Of a stretch of DNA of 64,000 nt, positions 8,059-18,068 are shown piece by piece. A model generated the notes under the pieces. The model did no database searches, was not told where the DNA came from, and worked only from the letters and a program-made list of their open reading frames with translations. The translations under genes and the position numbers were made by a program. This stretch comes from Sulfobacillus benefaciens (GTDB lineage: Bacteria; Bacillota; Sulfobacillia; Sulfobacillales; Sulfobacillaceae). How positions within the stretch are numbered: position 1 is the first letter of the stretch; each line of letters begins with the position of its first letter. The stretch spans positions 67,060-131,059 of the forward strand of contig PXYW01000001.1 in assembly GCA_003023695.1 (NCBI GenBank). Reading direction: 5' to 3'.

Positions 8059-10200
8059 ATGAGCCCAGTCCTGAAACAAATTACGCAAGACATGCGGCGC
8101 GAAATCGGTGGGGTTGCGTTAGTGGCTTTGGGTGTGCTCGGCTACTTGGCGCTGATTTTTCCTCACAGCGGAATTGTGGGACGTGATTTAGGCGCTGGGC
8201 TTACCTGGTGTTTTGGAGTGATTGCGTGGCTAGTGCCCGCATTAATCGTTGTCAGCGGTGGCCTGCGCTTATTAAATCGCCCATCTTTGACCAGTCATCG
8301 CCGTGGGTGGGCTGTTCTCATTGGGTATGTTTCGGGGTCCCTGGATATCGGGATGATTCGGGTGATGGCCGCAGGCCATGTAGGCAATGCGTTAGTAGGC
8401 GGGATTCGTGATTTAATTGCGGTTCCGGGGACTGTGTTGCTAAGCCTGGTGTTATGGATCGTGGCGATCCTGCTGTGGAGTGGCAAAAGTTTGCTCACGG
8501 GTTCTCAAGCTGGGGTGCGCCGCTTAGGACACATTTTCCAGGGGATCCGTCGGGGAGGCCGTTGGTTATGGACAAGCCTTAGAGATTGGATCTATCCTGA
8601 AGACACACCGCCAGCGCCAACGCCGCCGGCGATACCTTCGAGAACTCACTCCACCCGTCCTAGACCAACCGCCGTGCCCAACCAGGTACCTTCGGGGGTG
8701 ACCACGGCGCCGGAGATCCCTCAAAAGCCGTCGGTTCCACCTCCGGTCATATTGACACACGGCATTAATTACTTGCCGCCGCCGCACTCTTTATTGGCGG
8801 CTCCCGAGAGCGGAAAAACAGTGCGTAAGGGCCCAAGTCCGATGGAGCGCGCCGAAGTTTTAGCCACGGCTCTTAAGCAGTTTGGCATCGATGTCAAATT
8901 AGGAGAGGTAAACCAGGGACCGACTATTACCCGATTTGAGATTATCCCGCCGCCCGGGGTCAAGGTGTCCCGGATCGTGAACCTTGCGGATGATATTGCC
9001 TTGTCTTTGGCGGCCACCGGGGTACGTATTGAGGCCCCGATACCTGGAAAATCAGCGGTTGGAATTGAAGTGCCCAATCAGGAAATTACCCCGGTGTTGC
9101 TCCGGGAGGTAATCGAAAGTGAAGCTTATGCCACGTCGAAATCTCCTCTGACAGTCGCTTTAGGGCGAGACGTGGCAGGATCCCCGATTGTCGCTGGATT
9201 GGATCAAATGCCGCATCTATTGGTCGCGGGGGCCACAGGATCTGGTAAGAGTGTTTTGATTAACGCATTGATTACCAGTCTAGTGTTTCGGACCGGCCCC
9301 GATGTCGCGCGGATGATTTTGATCGATCCCAAAGTGGTGGAACTATCGGTCTATAATGGGATTCCACATCTCCTGAGCCCGGTGGTGACCGACCCCAAAA
9401 AAGCCGCCGGAGCACTGAGGTGGGCCGTGGCCGAAATGGAACGCCGGTATCGGCTGTTTGCTGACAGTGGAGTGCGCGACATTGCACGCTACAACCAACA
9501 GACCGATGAGCGGTTGCCCCTGATTGTCATTATCATCGATGAGCTGGCGGATTTGATGATGGTAGCCCCAACTGAAGTAGAGGAATCCATCGCCCGGTTG
9601 GCACAGATGGCTCGTGCCGCAGGGTTGCACCTGGTGGTGGCGACCCAAAGGCCTTCCGTGGACGTGATTACCGGCACCATTAAGGCCAATATTCCCAGCC
9701 GGATTGCTTTTGCTGTATCGAGTCAGATTGACTCCCGCACCATCTTGGATGCAGCCGGTGCCGAGAAGCTCTTAGGCCGCGGGGATATGCTCTTTTCACC
9801 GGTGGGGGCCAGCAAACCGCTGCGAATTCAAGGCGCCTTTATCCATGAAAAGGAAATTGAGGCCATCGTTGGATACTTAGCGCAAAATGCAGCCAAAGAA
9901 GAAACGGACGAACCGCTGGAGTTTGTCAGTACTGGCCGCTCAGGGGACAATACTCCGGTTGAAGAGACGGACACACTATTTTACGACGCCGTACGCATCG
10001 TAGTGGAGAGTCGACAAGCATCGACTTCCATGCTGCAAAGGCGACTGCGCATTGGTTATACCCGGGCAGCACGGCTAATCGATGCGATGGAAGAACGCGG
10101 GTTTATCGGCGGTCAAGATGGGGCGAAGGCGCGCGAAGTCCGACTCAGCCCAGAGCAGTTTCAGCGCTTATTTGGTGATTCCGGCGATGAGATGGGTTAA
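8059..10200 (+). CDS. spoIIIE: DNA translocase SpoIIIE/FtsK
   Basis: 713-aa ATP-driven DNA pump that moves the chromosome through the division or sporulation septum. Four N-terminal membrane helices (about residues 25-155) anchor it. A proline/threonine-rich linker (about 180-250) follows, then the alpha/beta motor with Walker A GATGSGKS at 391-398 and Walker [10 protein letters not shown] near residue 488, and a C-terminal winged-helix gamma domain (about 640-705) that reads polarity sequences. The ATG at 8059 has GGAGGG just upstream. It closes the conserved tepA-ylzJ-uppP-spoIIIE block; downstream is a decayed insertion. Confidence 0.93.
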   Translation: MSPVLKQITQDMRREIGGVALVALGVLGYLALIFPHSGIVGRDLGAGLTWCFGVIAWLVPALIVVSGGLRLLNRPSLTSHRRGWAVLIGYVSGSLDIGMIRVMAAGHVGNALVGGIRDLIAVPGTVLLSLVLWIVAILLWSGKSLLTGSQAGVRRLGHIFQGIRRGGRWLWTSLRDWIYPEDTPPAPTPPAIPSRTHSTRPRPTAVPNQVPSGVTTAPEIPQKPSVPPPVILTHGINYLPPPHSLLAAPESGKTVRKGPSPMERAEVLATALKQFGIDVKLGEVNQGPTITRFEIIPPPGVKVSRIVNLADDIALSLAATGVRIEAPIPGKSAVGIEVPNQEITPVLLREVIESEAYATSKSPLTVALGRDVAGSPIVAGLDQMPHLLVAGATGSGKSVLINALITSLVFRTGPDVARMILIDPKVVELSVYNGIPHLLSPVVTDPKKAAGALRWAVAEMERRYRLFADSGVRDIARYNQQTDERLPLIVIIIDELADLMMVAPTEVEESIARLAQMARAAGLHLVVATQRPSVDVITGTIKANIPSRIAFAVSSQIDSRTILDAAGAEKLLGRGDMLFSPVGASKPLRIQGAFIHEKEIEAIVGYLAQNAAKEETDEPLEFVSTGRSGDNTPVEETDTLFYDAVRIVVESRQASTSMLQRRLRIGYTRAARLIDAMEERGFIGGQDGAKAREVRLSPEQFQRLFGDSGDEMG

Positions 10201-10599
10201 ATGTTTAGCGGTCAAATGGAGTGTCTGTACCAATGACAACAGGCCTCGTCGATGCCAAGGGCTAGGCACTTGAGCACAACCTGACGCGGTTCCGCGTCCT
10301 GCTGATGTTTGCGACTGGTCTCCGCTACCAGTTTTGCATGCTGAGCCATCATGATTAAACGAGGCAGCAATATTCCCCCTTCGAGCGAATCCAGGAGGTC
10401 TTTTTCCTTGTGGGTCCTGATTGTCAGGCTGGTGGGCTTTGTAGTATCTTGATGCCACAGGTCGAGTAACGGGTGGTTGCCGTTCTCGACAGTGGTCGGG
10501 TGGCGGTACACCGCGGGTCGCGTTCTTGTTGTGTTGTGGGGTACACTCCCGATTAGAATAGGGCGAAACGCAACAATCCTGTGTGAGCGGTCTGGTATG
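10201..10599 (+). other. Gap after spoIIIE, decayed mobile DNA
   Basis: No intact gene. A minus-strand frame (about 10212-10607) encodes helix-like sequence, but it has no ribosome site and no family I know. The plus strand in 10450-10600 shows frame-broken pieces similar in feel to the central TnpB region that should precede the recognisable TnpB end. Confidence 0.35.
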
Positions 10600-10866
10600 C
10601 AGTACATTGAGCAAGAAGAAAGCTACACATCGAAAGCCAGTGCCTTTGATGGGGATGAGATTCCCGTCTGGAATGGCACACTAAAAGAGGGACAAATCCG
10701 TGGCAATTGGGTAACGCGTGGGTTGCATCGCACGCGCGATGATCGGACGCTGAATGGCGACGTGAATGGTGCGGCAAACATCCAGCGTAAAAGTAACCAC
10801 AGACTCCATGGTGAGCGAGTGCCTAGGGGGCTATTGGATAACCCTATGCGAGTAAAACTGCCGTAA
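10600..10866 (+). pseudogene. TnpB (IS605/IS1341-type) C-terminal remnant
   Basis: The sequence from about 10590 encodes MQYIEQEESYTSKASAFDGDEIP, then RGLHRTRDD and NGDVNGAANI. These are the signature C-terminal motifs of TnpB: the ESYTS segment that opens the zinc ribbon, and the D-V-N-GA-N-I motif carrying the last catalytic aspartate. The first ribbon CxxC is absent here, and the preceding RuvC part is not in a continuous frame, so this is an inactive relic. No TnpA was found nearby. Confidence 0.8.
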
Positions 10867-11160
10867 ATCAGTTTCTCGCAAGAATTCCCCGCGATGAGGT
10901 GTGGGAAGTGTCAATGCTGTCAGGATAAGCAAAAAGGATACAGATTGTTACTCGGCTAGCCGTATCAGCGGTTTGGTGTCATGTCGTTTTTTGCCGTCTC
11001 GCTCTCCAGAATCAGAGAGAATTCTGTGGTTGCTGTGCACACGGCACCGTGGGTGGAAGGAGCCAACACCGGAAGCAGGATCTTAGCGCCTCCAAACCCT
11101 TGCCATGGGATAGGACTCTATCGGGTTAGAAGCCCGAAACCGCGATAGCGGTTTTGGGAG
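10867..11160 (+). ncRNA. Candidate guide-RNA (omega/reRNA) region and right end of the TnpB element
   Basis: About 290 nt without coding potential follow the TnpB remnant and end in a near-perfect hairpin: CCCGAAACCGC (11133-11143), loop GATA, GCGGTTTTGGG (11148-11158). The wording TTAGAAGCCC-stem-GGGAGTATTTA resembles the right ends of IS605/IS1341 elements, where the guide RNA scaffold ends. The distance from the tnpB stop fits. The assignment is by pattern only. Confidence 0.4.
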
Positions 11161-12176
11161 TATTTATTGGTTTGCTTGCGTCGATAGTGGGGCAGTGCGG
11201 ACCCTTCGCACCGGAATGAATAAGGGTGGATGACGGGGAAAAAGGGCTGTTTACATTAACGGCTTCGTGTTTTTAGGGCGGCTTTAATCCGTCGATGTTT
11301 GAGCGTGCCCAACAACAGGTTCCGGTCATGCGATATTCTTATATTAAAAGGTATAGGGAGAGGTCCGGAGACGGTATTTCGCTGCGTCTTCCTCCACCAC
11401 GGTCGCCATGTGGCATAGTTAGGCTGTCGCATAAAAATCCTCTTCCATCACCAATACGGGTTTTCTGCCTCGGCATACGGCAGCTCCGTAGGGGGGAAGA
11501 TCGCTAATCCGGGTTTCCACCTCTTCTAAAAGCATGATCACCTTCAGCACGCGCAGCGAGAGCTTTGTTGCGACTGGCGCGGGCGATCTTTGGTGATTCG
11601 AATGGTGACGCGTGCGTTGGATTAGCGAGAATCATATCCTTCCGCCATGATCAGAGCCATGTCATCTCCTATAACGAAGGGATACCACACTAATGCCCCG
11701 AGTATTCGCAGTGTTGTAGGGAGCTGTTTGCGTGCTGCTAGAAACCGAACGAGACTGAAGCTTCGGCTAAAAAACTCTACGCTAATCTTGCGCGGAATCA
11801 TGCAGCCTGCAAGGAGGATTCGCTGGCCCTAAGCGGGATTGAACAGGAGAAGGTGATGGAAATACGCTAAAAAACGAGCCTGATCTGGTAAATTTGAGGT
11901 CATTACTCCCCGCCCTAAAAGAAAAATCTTGGGTATCCGTAAAACCCCATAACAGCCACCGCCTTTTAGTAGCCTCACTCTGCCCTATTTTGCCTAAGGC
12001 GGCGTGACATAATTAATTTCAATTGTGTAAAGGAAATCGCGCGTTTGGTGTGGAATTATCTTCTAAACGATCGTTGGGAGATGATCCTATGCATAAAGAC
12101 ATTGAAGACCAACGAAAAAAATCCACCATAACATAAAAGTTGTAAGTGCGTGGCGCCTAACAAGGAGATTTGCCTT
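11161..12176. other. About 1 kb with no recognisable gene
   Basis: Short frames only (at most about 70 aa, none with a convincing ribosome site or family). Base usage is irregular and the region looks like the decayed flank of the TnpB insertion. I see no tRNA, no clear inverted repeat pair and no CRISPR-like repeat. Confidence 0.4.
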
Positions 12177-12362
12177 ATGATTGTCGACATCGCTGCCGTC
12201 CTTGTCACCATCAGCATTCTTATTCTCGCCCGATGGGGCGGCAGCTACTTTGCAGCATGGCGGCATCGTCATCATATTTCGCAATCCTTGTGGATCATTG
12301 CGGTGCTGTCATTTTTAGGTCTTCTTATCACTACTGTATACCTTATCCGACACGTTTACTAA
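12177..12362 (+). CDS. Small two-helix membrane protein
   Basis: 61 aa. Two hydrophobic segments (about residues 3-22 and 40-57) are separated by a basic, histidine-rich loop (WRHRHHIS), suggesting a hairpin in the cytoplasmic membrane. Start ATG 12177 is chosen because AAGGAGA (12162-12168) is well placed; the frame is open upstream from 12150 without a site. Not recognised. It stands alone between the decayed insertion and the yhbH cluster, so it could be a real small gene or an accident. Confidence 0.45.
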   Translation: MIVDIAAVLVTISILILARWGGSYFAAWRHRHHISQSLWIIAVLSFLGLLITTVYLIRHVY

Positions 12363-12588
12363 ACGGTCACGAAAGAAAGCGGATGGGTGACTTGGACGCC
12401 AACTCGTCCGGACTACGATAGCCCCCCCGATCGACCGCCAATATGAACACCGTGATGGTTCTCCGTTGGTGCGTTGTGGACAACATCCCGACAACGCTTG
12501 ACCATATTTGACAGAGACTCCAAGATCTATGCAAAATCTCGCCGAAGGTGCATAGGATGTTATTACCTTCTAAAAGGGGGTGGTAACA

Positions 12589-13737
12589 GTGGCCGGGTTT
12601 GTGCCGGACTGGACTCTGCAACGAAAAGGCGCTACTGATCAGGCGCGCCATCAACAAAAGATACGGGAAGCGCTAAAGCAGCGTTTGCCGGATTTAATTA
12701 CGGAGGACAGCATACTCACTGCGGATGGCGGACGTGTTATCCGGGTTCCCATTCGAAACTTGGAGGAGTATAAATTTCGGTTTGATCCCTGGCAAGGGGA
12801 TCGAGTAGGGCAGGATCAAGGAGAATTGAAACAGGGAGACATTCTGGGACAAATCCCGGCCCCGGTGTCTGGAGACAAAGCAGGGCGAGGAGCGGGTGCA
12901 CCTGGAGAAATTCCCGGTATTGATTACCTGGAAGCGGAAATCTCTATCGATGACTTGGCAGGGATGCTGTTTGAGGATTTGGGACTGCCTTACCTCAAGC
13001 CTAAGATGCTGTCCAACCTTCCCCGTCCTACGTTTCAGTTTAAAGACATCAGCAAACGTGGATTGATGGGGAATCTTGACAAACGCCGCAGTCTTCGAGA
13101 GAACTTATTGCGTCATGCCAGGCAAGGGGAAACGGGTTTAGGCGCTTGGAAACCGGATGACCTCAGATTTAAGACATGGGTTAACGTTCCCCAAGAAGAT
13201 AATAATGCGGTAGTCATCGCGATGAGGGATATTTCGGGATCCATGGGCGATTTTAAAAAACTGATGGCCCGAACCTTTGCATTCTGGATGTTGCGTTTTC
13301 TGCGGACAAAATACGAATCGGTTGAAGTTGTGTTTATCGTGCATCACACCCAAGCCCGAGAGGTCACTGAAGAGGAGTTTTTCCAGTTGGGAGAAAGTGG
13401 GGGGACCAAGGTTTCTTCGGCGTATGAATTGTGTTGGGAAGTTGTGCAAAACCGTTACCCGGCCAGCCAATGGAACATTTATCCGGTCCACTTCTCTGAC
13501 GGAGATAATTGGTCCGATGCGGACAACCGTCGTACTGTGGAATTTTTAGAAGCGATGCTGCCCTTGGTAAACGTATTTGGATATGCCGAGATCCGGGAAG
13601 GGGGCTACACCAGCACCTTAATGTCGGCCTTTGGCAAACTGAGGCATCCACGGTTCCAAGTGGTGACTATCGGCAACAAAAGGGACGTCTACACAGCGCT
13701 GAAGAAGTTTTTTCCGCGTACACCAGGAGACGAATGA
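12589..13737 (+). CDS. yhbH: YhbH/YeaH-type sporulation protein
   Basis: 382-aa cytoplasmic protein of the UPF0229 family (B. subtilis YhbH, E. coli YeaH), functionally tied to the PrkA kinase. The N-terminal half is charged and probably flexible. The C-terminal half has a von Willebrand A-like fold with a metal-site motif DISGSMGDF near residue 213 and the later HFSDGDNWSDADNR segment. GTG 12589 is preferred to GTG 12580 because AAAGGGGG (12574-12580) then has 8-nt spacing. Its stop overlaps the start of spoVR (ATGA). The three genes yhbH, spoVR and prkA form one unit. Confidence 0.9.
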   Translation: MAGFVPDWTLQRKGATDQARHQQKIREALKQRLPDLITEDSILTADGGRVIRVPIRNLEEYKFRFDPWQGDRVGQDQGELKQGDILGQIPAPVSGDKAGRGAGAPGEIPGIDYLEAEISIDDLAGMLFEDLGLPYLKPKMLSNLPRPTFQFKDISKRGLMGNLDKRRSLRENLLRHARQGETGLGAWKPDDLRFKTWVNVPQEDNNAVVIAMRDISGSMGDFKKLMARTFAFWMLRFLRTKYESVEVVFIVHHTQAREVTEEEFFQLGESGGTKVSSAYELCWEVVQNRYPASQWNIYPVHFSDGDNWSDADNRRTVEFLEAMLPLVNVFGYAEIREGGYTSTLMSAFGKLRHPRFQVVTIGNKRDVYTALKKFFPRTPGDE

Positions 13738-15056
13738 GCATGAGTCACTCAAACTATCCTACCGACGACGAAATCTGGCACTTGGCGCGGCAACAAGGAT
13801 TGGATCCGTTTCCCATCCGATTTGAGGCGGTGCCTGCCACCATCCTTTACGAATTTGCCGCGTATTTGATTCCGGGGCGCATGTCGCACTGGTCGTACGG
13901 CAAAGCTTTCCATGCGATGAAGACGCGGTACGATTACGGCTTAAACAAGTTATATGAAATGGTGATAAACGCTGATCCCGCATACGCTTTCTTGCTAGAC
14001 AGCAATTCGGATCTGGAAAATACGTTCGTTCGGGCCCATGTGATGGGACATGTCGATTTTTTCAAAAACAATGTGCATTTTTCCAACACTCAGCGAGACA
14101 TGTTGGAGGTGGTATCGCGTCATGCAGAACGTGTGCGGCAATATCAATTTGAACAGGGAGTCGAGGCGGTGGAGCGGTTTTTAGACGCTGCGCTCTCGAT
14201 TCAAGAGCACGTCGCTGTGCCTCACCCGCCCTTGCTGTCGGTGAAAAGGCCAAAGGGCCCGACGCCTTCTGGGGGATCCTGGTCAGACTTGTGGCAACCT
14301 CAGGCCAGCGTACCGCAACACCAGTTGAAAGTGCGCGAAGACGAATCGGATTTGTTGCAATTTATCATTGACCATAGCGACGAGCTTGAAGAGTGGCAAC
14401 GCGACGTGGTGGCAATGGTGCGGGATGAAATGATTTATTTTTGGCCGCAAATGAGAACCAAGATCATGAATGAGGGCTGGGCCAGTCTTTGGCACATTGA
14501 GTTGATGCGGGAGATGGATCTCACTGATGCGGACGTCATTAATTTTGCCCGGCTGCATTCATCGGTAACCGCTCCGATTCCCTACCAAATCAATCCCTAT
14601 GCCATTGGCTATCGAATATTTCGCGATATTTGGGACAGCCAGGGTAAAGAATCCGCATTTTTAGTGCGAACCGTCGATGACGATGTCAGCTTTCTGCGCA
14701 ATTATCTTACCGAACCCCTGATTGATGAGTTGCATCTTTATGTATTTGGCCCTGAACAAGACAAGATTGTGGTCAAATCACGGAAGTGGGAATTGGTCCG
14801 CGATCGCTTGGTGAAAGAAGTGTTTCATGGCGGGTTGCCCATTGTGGAAGTGGTGGATGGCGACTTTCACCGTCGCGGGGAACTCTATTTGATCCATCGT
14901 CATGAGGGTACCGACTTGGATCTACCGTATGCGGAACGCACCTTGGAGCACGTGCACTTATTGTGGGGACGGCCGGTGCATCTGGAGACCGTTAGCGCTC
15001 AACACAAGGTTGTACTAAGTTTTGATGGCAAAGCCCACAGCCGTGCGACGGTCTAA
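13734..15056 (+). CDS. spoVR: SpoVR family protein
   Basis: About 440-aa cytoplasmic protein of the SpoVR/YcgB family, linked to spore cortex formation in Bacillus; biochemical role unknown. The N-terminal region with YEFAAYLIPGRMSHWSYG, the HVMGHVDFFKNN segment and the central HSSVTAPIPYQINPYAIGYRIF stretch are highly conserved in the family. The start is ATG 13734 (overlapping the yhbH stop) or ATG 13740; AGGAGA at 13725-13730 fits 13740 slightly better. The frame is open back to 13509, but that part overlaps yhbH and is a shadow. Confidence 0.92.
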   Translation: MSMSHSNYPTDDEIWHLARQQGLDPFPIRFEAVPATILYEFAAYLIPGRMSHWSYGKAFHAMKTRYDYGLNKLYEMVINADPAYAFLLDSNSDLENTFVRAHVMGHVDFFKNNVHFSNTQRDMLEVVSRHAERVRQYQFEQGVEAVERFLDAALSIQEHVAVPHPPLLSVKRPKGPTPSGGSWSDLWQPQASVPQHQLKVREDESDLLQFIIDHSDELEEWQRDVVAMVRDEMIYFWPQMRTKIMNEGWASLWHIELMREMDLTDADVINFARLHSSVTAPIPYQINPYAIGYRIFRDIWDSQGKESAFLVRTVDDDVSFLRNYLTEPLIDELHLYVFGPEQDKIVVKSRKWELVRDRLVKEVFHGGLPIVEVVDGDFHRRGELYLIHRHEGTDLDLPYAERTLEHVHLLWGRPVHLETVSAQHKVVLSFDGKAHSRATV

Positions 15057-15128
15057 TAACGGCTTGTGGCTTTATGACGCTAATACGTTAGTTGAGGGCG
15101 ACATTAGGGTAAAGGAGGGAGATCGCCC

Positions 15129-17024
15129 ATGGATATTTGGGAACGCATTGATGCCTATCATAATCGGGAGCAGGAAATCGCCTGGCGGGGAACGTTTCGG
15201 GAATATTTCAACCAAGCCAGGGAAAATCCTCGCGTAGCCCGACTGGCGCACGCCCGGATTTTCGATATGATCGCCGAGGCAGGGATTGAGAATCGATCAG
15301 ATGGCAGCCGGCACTATACATTTTTTGATCAGGACTTGTTTGGTTTAGATCGGGCTTTGGATCAACTGGTGGAATACTTTCATTCGGCTGCTCAAAGATT
15401 GGAAGTGCGCAAGCGTATTTTACTACTGATGGGTCCTGTAGGAGGAGGAAAGTCGACATTGGTCGCGTTGCTAAAGCGTGGGTTGGAGCGGTATACCCGT
15501 ACTGCTGCTGGAGCGACCTACGCTTTGGTTGGCTGCCCCATGCACGAGGAACCGTTGCACCTGATTCCGGAGGCACTGCGAGCCGACGTGTGGCGCGATT
15601 ACCAACTTTACATTGAAGGCGATTTGTGCCCCGTGTGTCGACAACGGTTAAGCGATATCTACCATGGCCACATTGATGAATTTCCGGTGGAGCGGCTATT
15701 GATGTCCGAAAAAGACCGGATCGGGATAGGGACATTTTCACCAAGCGATCCTAAAAGCCAAGATATTAGCGAACTTACCGGCAGTATTGATTTGGCTACC
15801 ATTGGAGAATATGGTTCGGAGTCCGACCCCCGGGCTTACCGCTTCGATGGTGAGTTGAACGTCGCCAATCGGGGATTGATGGAGTTTATTGAAATGTTGA
15901 AAAGTGATGAGAAGTTTCTTTACGGACTACTCACTTTGTCGCAAGAACAAAATATCAAGACAGGCAGATTCGCCATGATTTATGCCGACGAAGTTATTGT
16001 GAGCCACACCAACGAAACCGAATACGTGCGCTTCATTGAAAACAAGAAAAACGAAGCGCTAAGGGATAGAATGATTTTAGTGCGAATTCCTTACAATCTT
16101 AAGGTACACGATGAGATGCGCATCTACCAAAAACTAATTGGCGAATCGGCGCTCAACAACATGCATTTGGCACCGCACACACTTCGGGTAGCCAGCATGT
16201 TTGCCATCTTGTCACGGCTCAAGGATTCCAAAAAGCAGGGGATGTCCCTGGTTAAAAAGATGAAACTCTATGATGGAGAGTCCGTCGAAGGCTACACCTC
16301 TAAAGATGTCAAAGAACTCCGGGAAGAATTCTCCATGGAAGGCATGGACGGCATTTCTCCGCGATACGTGATTAATCGGCTATCCAGTGCCTTGGTCAAA
16401 CCGGGGGTGCAATGCATCAATCCCCTTGATGCCCTGCGCACTCTGAAAGATGGATTGGAACAGCACACCGGAATAAGTACTGAGGAACGCGATCGATTGC
16501 TGAACCTCATTTACGAAACCCGTCGCGAATACGACGAGCTCGCCAAAATTGAGGTGCAAAAAGCGTTTGTCTATTCTTTTGAGGAATCTGCGCAGGCGCT
16601 TTTGAACAACTACCTAGACAACATTGAGGCGTACGTCAATAAGACGAAAATCACCGATCCGATTACCGATGAAGAAATTGATCCCGACGAAAAACTGATG
16701 CGATCAATTGAGGAGCAAATAGGCATTTCTGACAACGCCAAACGCGCTTTTCGGGAAGAAATTTTGATTCGCATTTCCACTCTAGCTCGGCGTGGCGACC
16801 ATTTTGACTATCGGACTCATCCTGGATTGAAAGATGCCATTGAGGCCAAGTTGTTCAATGATTTGAAAAATGTGGTGAAGATCACCACCTCCACACGCAC
16901 TCCGGATCAGGAACAGTTGAAGAAGTTGAATGAAGTGGCCAACCGTTTGATTACCCATGACGGGTATTGTTCTGAGTGCAGCAACGCAATTTTGCAATAT
17001 GTGGGCACATTGTTAAGCCGGTAA
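15129..17024 (+). CDS. prkA: PrkA serine protein kinase / AAA protein
   Basis: 631-aa cytoplasmic protein with an AAA-like N-terminal domain and a C-terminal kinase-like domain, involved in sporulation and stress control. The P-loop GPVGGGKST is at residues 102-110. A CPVC pair (near residue 164) and the IYADEVIVSHTNETEY segment are standard for PrkA. The family member in Bacillus acts in the mother cell; E. coli YeaG works with YeaH and SpoVR-like YcgB. Here all three partners are adjacent. ATG 15129 has AAAGGAGGGAG at a good distance. Confidence 0.94.
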   Translation: MDIWERIDAYHNREQEIAWRGTFREYFNQARENPRVARLAHARIFDMIAEAGIENRSDGSRHYTFFDQDLFGLDRALDQLVEYFHSAAQRLEVRKRILLLMGPVGGGKSTLVALLKRGLERYTRTAAGATYALVGCPMHEEPLHLIPEALRADVWRDYQLYIEGDLCPVCRQRLSDIYHGHIDEFPVERLLMSEKDRIGIGTFSPSDPKSQDISELTGSIDLATIGEYGSESDPRAYRFDGELNVANRGLMEFIEMLKSDEKFLYGLLTLSQEQNIKTGRFAMIYADEVIVSHTNETEYVRFIENKKNEALRDRMILVRIPYNLKVHDEMRIYQKLIGESALNNMHLAPHTLRVASMFAILSRLKDSKKQGMSLVKKMKLYDGESVEGYTSKDVKELREEFSMEGMDGISPRYVINRLSSALVKPGVQCINPLDALRTLKDGLEQHTGISTEERDRLLNLIYETRREYDELAKIEVQKAFVYSFEESAQALLNNYLDNIEAYVNKTKITDPITDEEIDPDEKLMRSIEEQIGISDNAKRAFREEILIRISTLARRGDHFDYRTHPGLKDAIEAKLFNDLKNVVKITTSTRTPDQEQLKKLNEVANRLITHDGYCSECSNAILQYVGTLLSR

Positions 17025-17040
17025 TCCCTTGGCACTACGG

Positions 17041-17093
17041 AAAACAAAAAAAGTAATTCCTGGGGAAATCCTATCGGTTGCCCCAGGAATTAC
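17041..17093 (-). terminator. Intrinsic terminator, minus strand
   Basis: Perfect 13-bp stem GTAATTCCTGGGG (17053-17065) / CCCCAGGAATTAC (17081-17093). On the plus strand it is preceded by an A-tract (17041-17052), so on the minus strand it is followed by a T-run. It serves the secreted repeat gene that ends at 17193, and may also block prkA readthrough. Confidence 0.85.
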
Positions 17094-17192
17094 CCGTGAT
17101 AGAGCCCATGGCGGGGAAACCCATTATGGGCATAGCTAGGCTAAAGGTGGAGGCGATGTCCTCAACCTAAAAGGTCTGCGTTTAAAATCTGG

Positions 17193-18068
17193 TTATTGGT
17201 AGGCGGGATTACTTCCGCTAGAAATATCCCGTGGGCCGTAGACCATGGGTATGGGGCGATAGGATAGACTTTTTCCGAGAGCATATTCCACGTCGTCGGT
17301 GGCGATCTCCATGCTGTCGGTCGCCGTGTAACCTGCGGCGTTTTCGTAATAATTTGCTCCAGGCAGCAGACTGGTTGGAGAATTTGGCACTCGGCGAAAT
17401 GGGGTAGATCCTTGAGACAGTCCTGCCCACCCTGATGGATTGTAATATAGCGCGTTATCCGCTGGGCTGCCGACGGCAATGACCACAAACTTGCCACTCG
17501 CGGTTGCTGCCCAGGCGTTGGCAAAATTTCCGGTAACCTGGGTTGCGGGAATTTCAAAGCGACTGGCGATGCTTTGGGCATTGGCGTAGTCTATGGGATC
17601 GGCAGCGTAAAGAAAGACTTGGTTTGGCGTGAGTGCTGTGTCGGGAGTTCCCACCGGAAACGGCAGGGAATTTACTGTAAACACATTACTCCATTGATAT
17701 CCTAAGTTGTCAAACATCTGGGCGGTGGGAATCCAGTGCAACGCGTCACCTTGCTCTTGATAGATTTTCGGACTGTTAGCAAGCTTGATTAAGGTGACCG
17801 GTGTGCCTATCGGCAACGGCAGCGCTGAAACGGTCACGGTGTGGCTCCAGGATAGACCAAGCGCATTAAACGTTTGGGGATTGGGAATCCAATGCAACGT
17901 GTCGTTCTTCGCAATGTAGTATTGGGGATTGTTGGATAAATGGAGCACTGTGCCACTTGCAATGGTAGCCGCTGCGGCTGATGTTTGGAAGCCAACTAAT
18001 CCTGCAGATATGAACGCGGAGCCTGCTGCAGCCGCTACAACCCGATGAATCCAGCGATATTGTGTCAA
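17193..18068 (-). CDS. Secreted protein with tandem HWIP repeats
   Basis: 291 aa with a clear signal peptide (basic start, hydrophobic residues about 9-30, AAAA cleavage region). Two tandem repeats of about 48 residues (about 38-85 and 86-135) share the pattern LHWIPNxQxFxxLGxxWSxxxxVxxLPxPxGTP. They resemble surface-protein modules from other Gram-positives, function unknown. The remaining 150 residues form a separate domain that I do not recognise, with a WAATASGKFVVIAVG core. A TTG start after AAGGAGG is inferred. Export is likely; a cell-surface or spore-surface role is a guess. Confidence 0.65.
   Translation of the reverse strand: MTQYRWIHRVVAAAAGSAFISAGLVGFQTSAAAATIASGTVLHLSNNPQYYIAKNDTLHWIPNPQTFNALGLSWSHTVTVSALPLPIGTPVTLIKLANSPKIYQEQGDALHWIPTAQMFDNLGYQWSNVFTVNSLPFPVGTPDTALTPNQVFLYAADPIDYANAQSIASRFEIPATQVTGNFANAWAATASGKFVVIAVGSPADNALYYNPSGWAGLSQGSTPFRRVPNSPTSLLPGANYYENAAGYTATDSMEIATDDVEYALGKSLSYRPIPMVYGPRDISSGSNPAYQ

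Noticed and set aside
10212-10607. 131-aa minus-strand reading frame
   Set aside because: No ribosome site, no family, and it lies in decayed transposon DNA; treated as chance.
13509-13733. N-terminal extension of SpoVR
   Set aside because: Overlaps yhbH in another frame and does not resemble SpoVR; the true start is beside the yhbH stop.
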